Below are positions 1-12,775 of a stretch of DNA of 64,000 bases, one piece after another. Under the pieces are notes generated by a model. That model worked only from the letters and a program-made list of their open reading frames with translations, ran no database searches and was not told the origin of the DNA. The stretch is from the NCBI GenBank assembly GCA_025667525.1, contig JANFOE010000583.1:620001-684000 (forward strand). Direction: 5' to 3'. The first letter of the stretch is position 1. Each line of letters opens with the position of its first letter. The position numbers and the translations under genes were made by a program. The stretch is from Glebionis coronaria (taxonomy: Eukaryota; Streptophyta; Magnoliopsida; Asterales; Asteraceae).

Positions 1-612
1 TAAGTTAGGAATTTTACAACTTTTAGAATATTTTTATTGTTCTTAGATTGATTTTTATAATTATTTTAAGTTTTAATAGTTTTTAATTGTTTTTAAATAG
101 TTTTATATAATTTTAAAATTTTCAAAAATAGTTTTAAATTAAGTTAGGGTATTTTAGAGGTTTACAAAGTGATAAAACTCATTTTGGGCTTTTTGTTAAT
201 TAAATTGATTTTTAGGGCTTTAATTAGCATTAAAAAAATCATTATTCAATTAAATAAAAGGTTTGGGTGATTTTTGATTTTTTTAAACTCTTATTACATT
301 ATTTAGGATTTATTTCAATTTTTTAGGAATTTTTAGGGTAAATTTTTAAATTTGGCGCTTTTACGGTTTTACGTGTACGACCTTTTCGTCTTAGTGTAAT
401 CCGTCATCGTAACCGTCATTCTCTTCTTACCCCATTTCTATTTTCTTTTCTTATAATCAATATAATCACATAATTAATCATCTCATTACACACACACCAA
501 GCCTCCTTGAGAACGATCCCCATTTTGGGTCATTTGTGCACGATTTTCCTAAATCGTCGTACTTACCCTAATTACCTCCTTTTCCTAAAGAGTGGTAAAA
601 ACTCAACCATCA
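1..612 (+). mobile_element. 3' part of a long gypsy LTR (family D), cut by the window edge
   Basis: This AT-rich stretch is an inverted, diverged copy of roughly 39991-40620, the PBS-proximal end of the family D LTR. Shared blocks include the segment around 360-420 (TTTACG...GTCTTAG) and 505-600 (CTTGAGAACGA, GGGTCATTTGTGCACG). It ends in ACCATCA at 612, matching the ACTATCA end of the other copy. No primer-binding site follows, so this is a 3' LTR or a solo LTR rather than a 5' LTR. The start lies outside the window. Confidence 0.7.
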
Positions 613-1599
613 TACATAACTATAGAATTTGTATCGATACTCTTAAAATGATGTAATAATTTATGATAAGCACTCAAAATGTTTATTTTTTTTTAAATCA
701 ACAAATGCATTCACTTTTATAAGTATTTATTCTCATCAAGAAAAAAGGTCCATGACAAGCAAAATCACATTTATGCATATATATTATTTCAACATATATA
801 ATCGCATTCCTCACTTTCTTGTATTAAGTATTAACATGTGACAATTTATATCCAAAATTTGCAAGTGTATGACTTATTATATTTTCTTTTTTCAATCATC
901 AATGATACTATACGAAGAATAGAAAAGCAATAACACACCTGGAGTTAATAAAACTCAATTGAGAATGTCGAATGTTGTATTTGACCACATAATTAAAAAA
1001 AGAAAATGAATTAATGTTATGAATGGCTTCTATATTAACAAGGTTTTAGGTTTTGTATTACTTATCATTATTCAACTACTTCATTTCCTAGAGAAAATCT
1101 CATACACACAACATTTCCTTCGTCTCCCTATTCGCATGTTACACACTTTAATCACAAAATATTTTATTAGTTTAGTGCTTTACATGGGGTATTTTGTATT
1201 TTTTTTTAGATTTAAAATGGTTTACTTACCGTCAAATACCGTCTTTCATCTCTTATTTTCTCCTTCTCTTACCATTGACTCGTCGCTTAAAGGTGTATGT
1301 GTTTGGCTCCGAAGAAATTAACCACTACAAGCAAAAGAAATAACCATAACCGTTGTAAACTCGCAACAAAAAGCCCACCAATAACAAAGTTGAAACCACC
1401 AAAACCAACATATTTCGTCTAGCCACTAAACCACCTATACAACCCAACGATTGTGGTGGTCAGAAAGATGATGTTGTTGGCGAAAGTAGGTGTGTTGTTA
1501 ATGAGAGAAAGGGTTTATGTGTTTTGTAGACCTTGCGTGTTTTTTTTGTTTAGAGATGGCATAGTTAAATGGTTTACATACGTCTTTTTGTTGTGTTTG
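613..1599. other. AT-rich spacer without recognisable gene
   Basis: A 100-codon open frame at 1019-1321 is hydrophobic, AT-driven and matches nothing I know. No promoter, splice pattern or repeat stands out. I see no feature that can be supported. Confidence 0.5.
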
Positions 1600-1651
1600 A
1601 GGTTTTATATAAGATTTACCACTAAAATCACAAGACCTACCACCAATATCA

Positions 1652-2331
1652 TGTTGAGGTTTACTTCGTTTCCATAGGGTAAAGATAATCAATATACTAA
1701 CTACGTACCAATGAATTGGTTACCGGATATCACTTGAAGTCATGTAATCACTTTCCAAATAAGATTATTCGACCCTATGCCTGGGTTAACATGAATACCC
1801 CCTTGGGATAAAACCAAGTGTTAGTTCTTGTTTTAGGCACAAATCAAGAACTCTGTGTGTGTAAGTGTTTATGTTTCTATGTTTTCCTCATGCAAGTGAT
1901 ATCCCTTTAAATAGGGATACCATTCCTAAGAATGTAACTCAAGGTCAAAGGTGTTATGAGCATTAATCGGCCAATTAATATCATAACTGCCTACATGAAA
2001 GCATAGTGGTTACATGACCATAAACCTGGTCATCTAGTCAATATTAAACCCATCATAAATTGGTCAAAGAGGTTACAAAGACTTTGAGCTAAATCAAGTG
2101 TTTATCAGCATGTAGTTCATCAGCACGAGTTGCGGGAGCAACTTTATACTGATGAACTTTTCTTCCTGCTGATGAACACTTTCCTCCTGCTCCTCCTGCT
2201 GATGATACAACCATCAACACAACCAGTATATTGAGTCCAGGGAGGTCAGGGACTTAATGGATGTACACTCCGTACCTCTAAACCCATTTACAAGTATGAC
2301 TCGTTCCCACAATTGCACTAAATTTCCAACA
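1652..2331 (-). repeat. Element B 3' LTR
   Basis: Direct repeat partner of 6137-6807, begins TGTTGAGG and ends CCAACA. A GC-poor palindromic block CCCTTTAAATAGGG (near 1904) corresponds to the TATA region of the other LTR, with the TATA changed. Confidence 0.9.
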
Positions 2332-2345
2332 ATCCTCCCCAATTT
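2332..2345 (-). other. Element B polypurine tract
   Basis: Immediately inside the 3' LTR. Read minus it is AATTGGGGAGGAT, the expected plus-strand priming site of a copia element. Its position fixes the element orientation as minus. Confidence 0.75.
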
Positions 2346-2869
2346 AGTACAATTCCTTTTTGCATGAAAATCAACTTTAACAAAAACAGTGCATAAATGA
2401 AAATGTCCCGAGGATTGAATTTCCATCTTAGTACATCACTTCAAATATTCAAGTATCAGGGTGTTCTAAGAATTGAACCCTTCAACTACTTTGAATACCT
2501 GAAGATAAAATACACACAAGTTTTCAAACACTTAAACGCTCCTGACACCATACAAGCCATGTGTCCATATCCAATTCATAAATGTTGTAAGAGCCAAAGT
2601 CCATGCTCCTTGAGGCAGCGAAACCTCAACATTTACATAGGTGGTTCATCTTTTGTTTATGTTCCTGCTTAAGCACTTTTTCAAAGAAATTAACCATTAA
2701 GAAGTTTATAACTTCATCCTCCTTTCAGCAGGTACAAGCACATCCTTAGGATGATATGTAAAACATGTACTTCAGTCCCCTGAATGTTCAGCTTTCCCCA
2801 TTGAACTTAACTCCCAAGTTTCTTTAGGAGGGCGTTAGGTGTCCTAGCATTCAATGACTAGTTTGGACT
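2346..2869 (-). other. Element B 3' untranslated region
   Basis: This lies between the pol stop (about 2870) and the polypurine tract. The plus-strand open frame at 2397-2672 shows no domain and is treated as chance. Confidence 0.5.
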
Positions 2870-3932
2870 TTAACCCATCCCTTTAGTAGACTTTATAACC
2901 AAGTCTCTATCCAGTCCCTTCGTCAAGTGATCAACTAAGTTTTGTTGAGACCTCAAAAACTCTATTAATATCACCTCATTCATGATCAAATCACAAATCA
3001 TGCTATGTATAACACCTAAGTGTCTAGACTTACGATTGTACATTTGGCTATAAGCCTAAAGTGGCTGCTCAATCACAACGGATAGATATGGGTGCCATAG
3101 GTTTGACCCATAATGGAATCTCAAGAAGCAAGTTTCTCAACCACTCAGCTTCTTTACCATCAGCTGCTAGAGCCACAAACTCAGACTCCATTGTTGAACT
3201 AGTAATGAAAGTTTGCTTCTTGGATGCCCAAGAAATTGCACCACCACCAAGAAGGAATACCCAGCCACTTGTGGATGAATTATCCTCAGTATTTCCGATC
3301 TAACTTGCATCAGTGTAACCTTCCAACACTAAAGGATATCCGACATAAGAAAGACTATAATCCATAGTTCCTTTCAAATACTTCAGTACCCTCTGAATAG
3401 CTTGCCAATGCTGAGTACTAGGATTACTAGTGTACCTACATTGGCAAGCTATCTGATGAATAATTAGATTGTGAATACTTGCCAAGGCAATCAACATTCT
3501 TATGGTACTTATGCGTGTTACAGGAGCATAAGTATCAAAATAGTTTATCCTTGACTTTTGCTTAAATCCTTGAATGACTAACATTTCCTTGAAATTTTCA
3601 ATAGTTTTATCTACCTACATATTTCTTTTGAAAATCCATTTGCATCCAAGTGGATTGCAACCTAGAGGTAGATCAACCAACACCCAAGTGTTGTTTCCCA
3701 TGATGGAGTCTATCTCATCATTGATTGCTTCTTTCCAGAAAGTAACATCTTCGGACTTCATTGCTTCATCAAATGTCTTGTGATCATCCTCAACATTAAC
3801 GCAATAGTAGTATTTATCAGAGACCTCATCCCTTGTACCTTTAACTAAATATAGTTGAAACTCAGGACCAAAATTCCTTGAAGTCCTATGCCTTGTGCTT
3901 CTTCTAAGCTCAGGCTCAGGTTGCTGAACCAC
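2870..3932 (-). pseudogene. Copia reverse transcriptase-RNase H, core-deleted
   Basis: Reading minus from 3932: the linker and first RT block (FWKEAINDEIDSI, NPLGCKWIFK), a frameshift near 3600, then the block with DTYAPVTRIST. After IHNLIIHQ the reading jumps directly to a late RT block (TSNPSTQHWQAIQRVLKYLKG). The middle of RT, including the catalytic motif with YVDD, is therefore missing, by my estimate about 150-170 residues. RNase H follows at about 3300-2870 and ends with a typical LTKGL-type tail and a TAA stop near 2870. A perfect 14-nt inverted repeat (3397-3410 / 3439-3452) marks the deletion junction. Confidence 0.85.
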
Positions 3933-3958
3933 AACCTCATCAGTGACCCTTTCATATT

Positions 3959-5055
3959 CTACTGAAGCACCAATATCCTCAACTCGACTAGGAGTCCTAA
4001 GGCTTGGTCTAGGGACTGATGAGAACCTAGTCTCATCAAAGTTAGCATCCCTTGATTCAATGATCGAGTTTTTTTTGAAACAGAATCATTAGGTTCAATA
4101 ACATAGAACCTATAAGCCTTGGAATGCTCAGTATATCCAACAAAGATGCATTCAATGCCTCTTTCGCCCAAGGTTTTCACCTTTGGATCAGGGAGTCTTA
4201 CAACTGCCTCACAACCCCAAACTTTGAGGTAGTTCAAGTTTGGTTTCCTTTTAGTCCAAAGTTCATACGAGCAATCCAATTCCTTTTATTAGGAACCCTG
4301 TTTAATAAATAGCAAGTTGTTAACATAGCTTCTCCCCAAAACCCTTGACTCAGTCCTGAGTAGGACAACATGGAATTAACCATCTCTTTTAGTACTCTAT
4401 TTTTACTTTCAGCTATACCATTTTGTTGTGGAGTATAGAGGGCAGTTGTCTCATGGATTATTCCTACAAACTGAAAGTACAAAGTATCCATGTACTCACC
4501 TCCCCTATCAGTCCTAAATATATTGATTTGGACTCTTTGTTGTAATTCAACTTCAGTTTTAAATACTTTAAACTTATCTAATGCTTCATCCTTAGTATGT
4601 AACAAATAAACATAGCAAAACCTAGAAGCATCACCAATAAATGTTACCAAGTATTTCTTATTCCCTAATGAGGGAGTAGCATGCAAATCACATAGGTCAC
4701 TATGGATTAGCTCCAAAACTGTAGTTTCACGTTTTACATCTTGAAATGGTTTCTTAGTAATTTTGTTCAGCATGCAAGTCTGACATCTATCAATGTCCAT
4801 GTCAAAGGCTGGAATTAACCTATCCTTAGACATATCTTGCATCATCTTTTAGTGGACATGGCCTAGCCTAGCATGCCATAGCGATGAATCATTCAGTTTA
4901 GTGGTTGTCATTAGGACAGAATCAACATTCATATTAGAATCAATATTAAGCCTGAACATTTGATTACACAAATAGCCAAAACCAATAAACACACCATGTT
5001 TAGATAAAACAAATTTATTAGATTCGATCACTTGTTTATAACCACAATTATTCAA
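3959..5055 (-). pseudogene. Copia integrase (GAG-pre-integrase plus DDE core), broken
   Basis: 4849-5055 encodes the GAG-pre-integrase segment ending LWHARLGHVH. A stop interrupts the frame near 4848. 4234-4845 continues with the zinc CxxC (CQTCMLNK) and the catalytic core: first Asp in HSDLCDL, second in RTDRGGEY, Glu in NGIAESKNR. 3959-4279 carries the C-terminal part (KVWGCEAVVRLPDP, ECIFVGYTEHSKAYRFY) in another frame. The DDE residues survive, but frame changes near 4240-4280 and stops prevent a full protein. Confidence 0.88.
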
Positions 5056-5069
5056 ATCACTACTGGAAC

Positions 5070-6108
5070 CGTTGACTCATTTCCCATGTGAAGAATAGAT
5101 CCATCATTCATTGACTCATAAGTCTTGAACCAACATCTATCTTTACACACATGAACAGTTGCTCTATAGTCAACCCACTACGCCACATCATCGTCCTACA
5201 CAAAATAAGCTTCAGATACATACGTAACATAATAAATCTGGAGAGATTCATTAAACATTTTCTGACCTTTTGTGCCTGATCCACTAGCTTTATTGCTAGT
5301 ACCAACACCTTTGCAATCCCTTTTCAAGTGTCTAGGTTTCCAACACTTCTAACAAGTCACTAAGGCTTGTTGGTATGATTAGCTTTGGTGTTCAGCTGAT
5401 GCTTACGTTTGCCCTTGTTGTCATTGTACCTGGTGGAGTTGTTATGCTCCACCATATTGACAACTGATGAACCAACAATATTGTTGCTCTTTGGCTTGTC
5501 ACTTTCATGCACCCTGAGTGATTCCGTAATGCGCAAATGACTACCCTACTCAACAAGAGTTAACTCCTCTTTCTTATGTTTCAAGGTGTGCTTGAAATCT
5601 TTCCAAGAATGTGGTAGTTTATCAATGACACAAGAGACCTGAATGGTCTCATCCATGTTCATTTTATGTTGTGTAAATCTACCAAGTATTCCAAGAAGTT
5701 CATTGTATTGTTCCATGACTGGTCTTGAATCAGTCATTTTGTCATTTGTGAAATCACTCATAAGAAACTTCTTACTTGATGCATCCTCAGCCATATATTT
5801 GGCTTCCAAGGAATCCCATAGTTCTTTAGCAGATTAACATTTTGGTAAATATCAAACAAAGAATCAGACATACCATTGAGAATTACGCCCCGACACACAT
5901 AGTTATCATTCTCCCATTTGCTCCTTTTCCTCATGTTCTCCAACGTAGCATCATCACCACCAGCAGGAATAGGAGTTGTCAGCACGTACACCACGTTCAT
6001 GGTAGAAAAAAGAAAGTGCATCTTCTTTTGCCATCTCCTAAAATCAACCCCTTTAAACTTGTCCAGTTTGGAGAAGTTAGCCACCATATGCTTCATTGCA
6101 GCTGCCAT
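5070..6108 (-). pseudogene. Copia gag and protease remnant
   Basis: The gag start MAAAMKHMVANF at 6108 is followed by the capsid-type region (FRRWQKKMHFLFS, YVCRGVILNGMSDSLFDIYQ). A frame change near 5760-5840 leads to 5546-5809 (MEQYNELLGILGRFTQHK, KHKKEELTLVE). The zinc knuckle near 5310-5360 has lost part of its CxxCxxxxH pattern (reads CWKPRHLKRDC after a stop). The protease active site near 5165 reads VDYRAT where D-S-G-A-T is expected, so the catalytic DSG triad is lost. I recall this gag type as very common in Asteraceae genomes. Confidence 0.88.
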
Positions 6109-6136
6109 TGATTATCACAAAATAGTCTTCTTTGAT

Positions 6137-6807
6137 TGTTGGGGTTTACTTCGTTCCAACAGGGTAAAGATAATCAATAGACTAACTACGTACCAATGAA
6201 TTGGTTACCGGATATCACTTGAAGTCGTGTAATCACTTTTCAAAGAAGATTATTCGACCCTATGTCTGGGTTAACACGAATACCCCCTTGGGATAAAACC
6301 AAGTGTTAGTTCTTGTTTTTGGAACAAATCAAGAACTCTATGCGTGTAAGTGTTTATGTTTCTATGTTTTCCTCATGCAAGTGTTATCCCTTTATATAGG
6401 GATACCATTCCTAGGAATGTAACTCAAGGTCAAAGGTGTTATGAGCATTAATCGGCCAATCAATCTCATAACTACCTACATGAAAGCATAGTGGTTACAT
6501 GACCATAAACCTGGTCATCAAGTCAATATTAAACCCCTCATAAATTGGTCAAAGAGGTTACAAAGATATTTAGCTAAGTCAAGTGTTTATCAACATGTGG
6601 TTCATCAGCACGAGCTGCAGGAGTAACTTCCTACTAATGAACTTTTCTTCCTGTTGATGAACACTTTCCTCCTGCTGATGATACAACCATCTGCACAACC
6701 ACTAAATTGAGTCCAGGGAGGTCAGAGACTTAACGGGTATACACACCGTACCTCTAAACTCATTTACAAGTATGACTCATTCCCACAGTTGTACTAAATT
6801 TCCAATA
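6137..6807 (-). repeat. Element B 5' LTR
   Basis: Partner of 1652-2331. It contains CCCTATATAAAGGG (minus, near 6390-6403), a good TATA box embedded in a palindrome. The sequence just inside (before 6137) does not show a clear tRNA-Met primer site. Confidence 0.9.
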
Positions 6808-7560
6808 AACCACACATAACTTAACCAATAAAAAGTAATGGTCCTGGTGTACTGTGGCGGTGGAGGATGAGGTGGTGGCGGCTGAAGATGAAATAGTATT
6901 ATTTAATAGGAAATAATCTGTTTCGTATGCATTTTTGTTTTTATTTTATTTTATATCTATGGTACAATGTTAGCTTTTACAATAACTCGTACAAATGTCA
7001 ACCATTACAAGTTGATTGAATCAAGACAAATATAATGTTAGCAGTTATGAACTAACGACACATATCAATATGTTAAATTTCCTAATTAAGAAATGTTTTG
7101 TTGCTTTAATTTTAATCCTTTCTATTTAAAAATGTCCCAAATGCATTATAAGGTAGTAAAGATTCTGTTTGAGGTTTTATATCTCGATGTACCACTAAAA
7201 CCACGAGATCTAACACCAATACCACATATAATTGAACCAATAAAAAGTAGTGGTCTTAGTGTACTATGGCGGGAGAGGATGAGATAATAACGGTCCAAGA
7301 TGAAATACTATATGTTTCATATGTATTTTTATTTTTTTATTTTATATCTATGTTACAATGTTAGCTTTTACAATAAGTCGTATCAATCGTAGCCATTACA
7401 AGTTGATTCAATCAAGACAAATATAATGTTAGCAGTTACAAGTTGAGTGAATTAAAGATACACATCAATATGTTAAATTAAGAAATATTTTAGTGTCTTA
7501 ATTTTAAGCCTTTTCATTTAAAAATAATTGTCTCAAATACATTATAGGATAGTAGAGATA
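6808..7560. repeat. Tandem duplication of a ~400-bp unit, interrupted by element B
   Basis: Copy 1 is 1600-1651 joined to 6808-7165, and copy 2 is about 7166-7560. Shared blocks include GTTTGAGGTTTTATAT, CCAATAAAAAGTA, TACAATGTTAGCTTTTACAATAA and AAATATAATGTTAGCAGTTA. Copy 2 shows the uninterrupted site into which element B inserted. No coding function is visible. Confidence 0.75.
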
Positions 7561-8589
7561 GAGATTATAGATTTATATTAAATCTAACTTTCTTTTGTAA
7601 TGCAATCAAAGAAAATCTAAATATGCCAACTAAGGACATGTTTAGTTTGCAGATGGTTTTAAAGTTAAGATTTAATATTTGTTTTAGATTTAATATAAGA
7701 AAAATAAATAGTTTTGATACGTTAAAAAATTAAAATAAAATAAATTTCATATGTATAAAAACAAAACTAATATATTATATTATTTTTCTAAACAATAATC
7801 AATATACACTTAAAAATTAAAATAATTATTACTACTAAATAATATATAATTAACACACGTCATCACTTAAAAACACGATTATATATTCACATTATATAAT
7901 CACTAAAAGCATATATCTACAAAAGTTGTACGAAAATGAATTTAGTTGGCAACATGAATTTATTCGGTACATCTAATAAATAAAAATCAACAGAAAACGA
8001 ACCGACTAAAACTTATAAAAATAAATGAACCGAATATAATTGAAATTTTAAAATCATTAATCTATGTTACCAAAAGTATCATCAGCTACATTAACAAACA
8101 CAGTGTAATTGTCCCTTTTAGGAAGAGAAGACAACAAAGTTAGGTGTTGTTTGTTTTTTACAAAAACCTTATAATAAACTCTTAATGAACTTAAAATTTA
8201 ATTGAGTTAGATGTTTGACAAAATAAGACTGTTTGCTTTCTTATTGTGTTAAGATGTATTAAGAAGTTTAAAACTCTGACCCAACAAGAGATGAGAGGTG
8301 TATGTGACTACCTCTTAATACCTAATTTCTTTTACCCCGCTATAACTTACAAGACAACCACGAGCCTACACCTCCCAACTTCCATCGTATGTTGGAACGT
8401 TTTCGAGTTCGCTTGTGAATAGGTTTTTTATGTTTATTTATATTGTTCCTACTATACGTATTGTATGTATAATAGTTTAATATGTGATAATGGCTTGAAC
8501 AATAGTGCCAACAAGGTAGGCGCACTCGCGCTTCGCTGCGGGGGCGGTTGTTTTTTCGTTCGATAGTTTTCTCTTATATGTCAGTTTTA
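7561..8589. other. AT-rich spacer
   Basis: No gene recognised. A small GC-rich patch (8518-8550, GCGCTTCGCTGCGGGGGCGG) stands out from the AT-rich surroundings. It might be a Helitron-type terminal hairpin region, but I cannot define ends. Confidence 0.4.
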
Positions 8590-8865
8590 ACGTCATACAA
8601 AAGAGTTGGTGTTGTTTTAAGCAGATAGTATTTTCATACATAGAAAGTTAATTACACGTAGTTTGTTTACCGAAAAGATTTACAGCTGAAATTTTAATGT
8701 TATACAACAGGGTTTGAGTTATTCCAGGCAGATAATATCTTGGCTGGAACCTGAGAATTATACAAAAGGGTTGGCAAGGTTCCAGGTATGCATTCTTGTG
8801 CTTGTAGCTAGTGTCCGGTGCTAAAGTTTAAACACACCCAACATTTGCTGGAACCTGAGAATTAA
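8590..8865. repeat. Three degenerate tandem units
   Basis: Units begin CATACAAAAGAGTTGG (8595), TATACAACAGGGTTTG (8701) and TATACAAAAGGGTTGG (8759). The words TTCCAGGYA and GCTGGAACCTGAGAATTA recur (8743-8760 and 8848-8864). Origin is unknown. Confidence 0.5.
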
Positions 8866-10966
8866 AGCAGCCGAAGTTTAATTAATCTATGAAGTAAAAT
8901 ATAATTTAATCACGCTAAAGCTAATAGGGTCTGTTTGAACATTCTATGTTTAGTAGTGTGATATACAACATAATAGGTGCTTCTATTACCGGAGAGATAG
9001 TAGCTAATGATAATTATCATGTTCATTTTAATACAGCGGTAGCTAGTGTCTAATGATACATACCATGTTCATTTCATGCACATTTTTCTCTCAATCAGTT
9101 TCATTATGTTACATGTCTAATATCAAATTAGTTACAATATACTATTGTGCAACGTTGTTATACAATGCTTTAAGCTAACTACATGCCATATGATAATATT
9201 TTAATTTGTATTGAAACTCTATATATTCCAAAACAACAGCCAACTTACCACCACACGGTGTATTAGTATGCTTTATTTTACTTTGAGTATGTCACAATGC
9301 ATAAACATCATAAACTCAACCACTGAATTATTTTAAACGAAATTACCGAAAACCTCACAAACATTATATATACTCATTTAAATGAGGCAGGTGTATAACC
9401 TCATATATTAACGATTGTTTTTACTTTCCTGGGATAGTTTGGTTTTGTATTGCCTGTTGCCTATTGCCATTTATCTACAAACTTCAAAATGATTGTTAAC
9501 ACTTAATGGAACATCCTCTTTTGGCATTTAATCTATTAATTTCTTCATAAAAGCAAAGAAAGCTTCATAGATATACCTGGAGGTTGCATACGCCAAGACG
9601 CCTGTATATGAGTAGTCATTTCTAAGCGAAACACCATCTACATTGTAACATTGTAGTTATATTGTCACACTATAGACGAAGAAATAATTGGATCAAGATG
9701 GCAAGGATGTAGTTTAGGCTGTTTGTTTGTGTGTAGATTAGGCAGGTTAGGCTTCACCGAATGATGTTATATCTGATATGATCACAACACCATGTAACAA
9801 TAGTGAATAATTTAGTTTTTTTAAAAGGAAATTCGATGACCTGTTTCCCTTTTAACTAAACTTTTATCCTTACTTTACACTGGATACACAAACATACTGG
9901 TTATTATGATGGCCAATAGTGGGAAACCTATGGAAGAGACACATTTTTTTTCTTATTACGAAGTTTCATTTGATTGATAAACCCAAACTAAGCCTCTCTT
10001 TGTACCTTATAATAGAGATGGAATATTTTTTACCTTTATGTTTTGTTGAGAATGACAGAAAAGATGAAAATGGGTGCAGGTGGCGATGGTCAACACATCA
10101 CTCATTTTCAGCAGCTTCACCCACCAACACGACTGCACTATGTTATTCTTCACCTCATGAAACTCATTGTGGCTATTGTCAGCTGTATACTCACCCGTAA
10201 AGCTTGCTGCAAGGCAACTCTATGATCCTCCATCCAAAATTCTGCTTAAATGACGACATAATAGGAAACTCCAGCATATCATTTGAAACCTAAATATTTA
10301 TCCTAAAAATGAGACAAAAAAGTACCTTCAAAAGAGTCTTTTGTTAATTCATTTCTCGTGCCACCGATACTTTGTTTCAAAAAGCAACTGCTATGTTCAG
10401 AGCGTTTGCTCTTTTATGAAGCATTTTTTCAGGAAACTTCACCTGCAAATGCGAATGGTCAGAACTATTTAAGTGAAATGGACATCATAAAAGTTAAAGG
10501 GATGTTTGGATCAGCTTATAACAACTTAGGTGTTTCATGACTGTCCAAAGAAAATTCTCCACAATATTTAATTTCTTTCAACCCCAGTCCCATTAACAAA
10601 ATGGTCACTATTGAGACTTCAAATATGTCATAAGCTAACATCAAAACGTACTTGTTCAGCCCTTCGCATAATATCGAACACACTGTGTACCAACTTCAAA
10701 TAAAGATGCAATCTTTAAGTAAAAGTCCTAAATAAGTAGTTAGTTGTCCAAACTCCATGATAACCAAAAAATATAATATTTCTTAGCTTTGGTTTTATTC
10801 CACAATATCGAAACATATCTAGAGAAAACACAGACTCACCTCATCTATGTTGGGCGTCGGAGATTACCATAAACAGATATAAGCAGTAATACTAAAAAAA
10901 ATAAGCCCATACGAGAACGACGCAAGCATTCACATGTTGGCCAAGAACACAACAACACTCATCTGC
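8866..10966. other. Spacer without recognisable gene
   Basis: Short open frames at 9919-10540 lack domains, and their overlap in different frames argues against coding. Nothing else can be supported. Confidence 0.4.
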
Positions 10967-12775
10967 GTAATGCAGCCTTTAAAGGCTTAATCCAAGAATG
11001 GGCTCAGATTTGTATAGGCTAATCATGTCATAGAACTATCTTACCTCCACTAAGCATGCAAAATGATTCGGTTGCATAGAGGGCATGTATACCATGCCGT
11101 CCGGGTTGCCAAAACAACTTAGGGGCGAGATATCTGACTGATATTATAACAATCATCATGGCCCTAGAATGATACATCCGTTGCATTTTCAGTTTCAGAA
11201 AACGTAGGCACCCACGATGGGTGCAAACTGAACAGTTTACCCTGCCAAAATACCGGTATCCGCGTTAATGGAGGCTGCTGAGGTGACAAACTCTCGACCT
11301 CGACCATCTGTCCACTCAAATCAATGATAACAACAGTGGGATCATGCCTGCGGTGCCTGTAAACATAACACACAGACCCGCAACATGATAATAGAACAAC
11401 ATTCCACAAAATTGATATTGTCGAATAAAACCAACGATAAAAAAGATTATATTTTTTGACAACACACATGAAGGGGAACGTGTAAAAAAAAATCTCCCGC
11501 CAAAACCACATGATAACAATAAAATAATAGTTACTATAGACAATTTGAGAGAAACGCTCTTCGATAAACGTATAATAGTAATAATAAGCCCGTACCTCAT
11601 CTCCGAAATACAGCCTTTAAAGTCTTAATCGAAGGCGTGCAATATACGATTGGGCTCATATTTGAATACATTAATCAGGTCATAGAATTATATGATCTCA
11701 ACTAAGGGTGCAAAGTCATTCGGTTGCATAGCCAACACGTATACCATGTCGTACGGGCTTTGCCATACCAAATTACGGGCGAGATATCTAACTAATATTA
11801 TAACGATCATCATGGCCCTATATCCTCATTGAAACATAAACAGTTTCATAAAACGCAGGAGCCCGTGATGGTTGCAAACCGGACTGTTTACCTTGCCAAA
11901 TCACGGGTGTTTACGCCTTCAGTTGAAACTGCTCAAATATGACATCAAAAGTAGTCAACTAATTACTTAAATCAACAACCCAAAACAACGAATTTTGCAA
12001 ACTTAAATCCAGTGTCCAGATGTGAAACCCAATTCATGGAACAATGAGGTCGTAATTGATTGTGTAGGAAACAACAACAATATGCAATTATATCAAAGGC
12101 CATAAAAAGAAACCTTAGTGACAGGTTTTCCTGCCTATGCGTTTGTGGAGGTTGCTAAGGCGAGAAAGTCTCGACCTCGACCATCCGTCCACCATACACA
12201 TCAACCCCAACCCCTTAGCCGCCAACGACATCACTCGCAACCTAAGCAGCAAAAAACCCAATTTGTATTCACCTAAATCGTTACACAAAGATCAGCCAAT
12301 AACAAAAAATTATTGCAATCTGAAGAAAAAAACCCAATTATTATTTCACCTAAATCAATTAGAAAAAACCCAATTAGTATTCACCTAAATAAATCAGAAA
12401 AAAAACCCAATTATTATGTCACCTAAATAAATCAGAAAAAAGAGTGCAATGAACAATCGTTGGTAATCCTAAACATATAAAAAAACAAAAACGAATAAAA
12501 AACAATCGATGAAAAAAATAGATTAATGGACAAAGGGGATAGAAGAGAGCACATCGGAAAATAGATATGAGGCCAACAAAATGGACGCCGACCAAGACCA
12601 TCCACCATAGATGAGGTGATTGTGTGTTGATGAGGTGAGTGTATGTTTTGTCTGGATATTTTTCGATATTGTCGAATAAAACCAAAAAGAAAAAAGACAA
12701 CACACGTGGAGGGGTACGTGTAAAAAAAATTCTCCCGCCAAAACCACAAGATAATAATAAAATAAACCAAATCGC
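10967..12775. repeat. Diverged tandem duplication with an insertion in the second copy
   Basis: Copy 1 is about 10967-11595 and copy 2 about 11600-12775. Matching landmarks in order: TCATAGAA, ATTCGGTTGCATAG, GGGCGAGATATCT, ATCATCATGGCCCTA, TCTCGACCTCGACCAT, ATATTGTCGAATAAAACCA and TCTCCCGCCAAAACCACA. Copy 2 is longer and contains a run of AAACCCAATTATTATTTCACC-like repeats (12230-12440). The minus-strand open frames in both copies (for example 11164-11511 and 12432-12770) diverge in frame, so I do not call a gene. Confidence 0.65.

Larger units (their letters stand above)
1652..6807 (-). mobile_element. Element B: decayed Ty1/copia LTR retrotransposon
   Basis: Two direct repeats of about 675 bp (1652-2331 and 6137-6807) start TGTTGRGG and end CCAACA/CCAATA. 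Between them, reading minus, lie gag, protease remnants, integrase, RT and RNase H in copia order (INT before RT). The 5' LTR is the right one. Target duplication is decayed: TATCA on the left, AACCA on the right. Both flanks align to a neighbouring tandem copy near 7176-7240, which acts as an empty-site reference. Numerous stops, frameshifts and an RT core deletion make the element dead. Confidence 0.92.

Noticed and set aside
1019..1321. 100-codon hydrophobic ORF
   Set aside because: AT-driven, no homology recognised, no supporting context.
8518..8550. Helitron terminus
   Set aside because: GC-rich hairpin-like patch only. No CTRR end, 5' TC end or Rep/helicase coding found.
11164..11600. 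Overlapping minus-strand ORFs as a gene
   Set aside because: Frames are not preserved between the two diverged duplicate copies.
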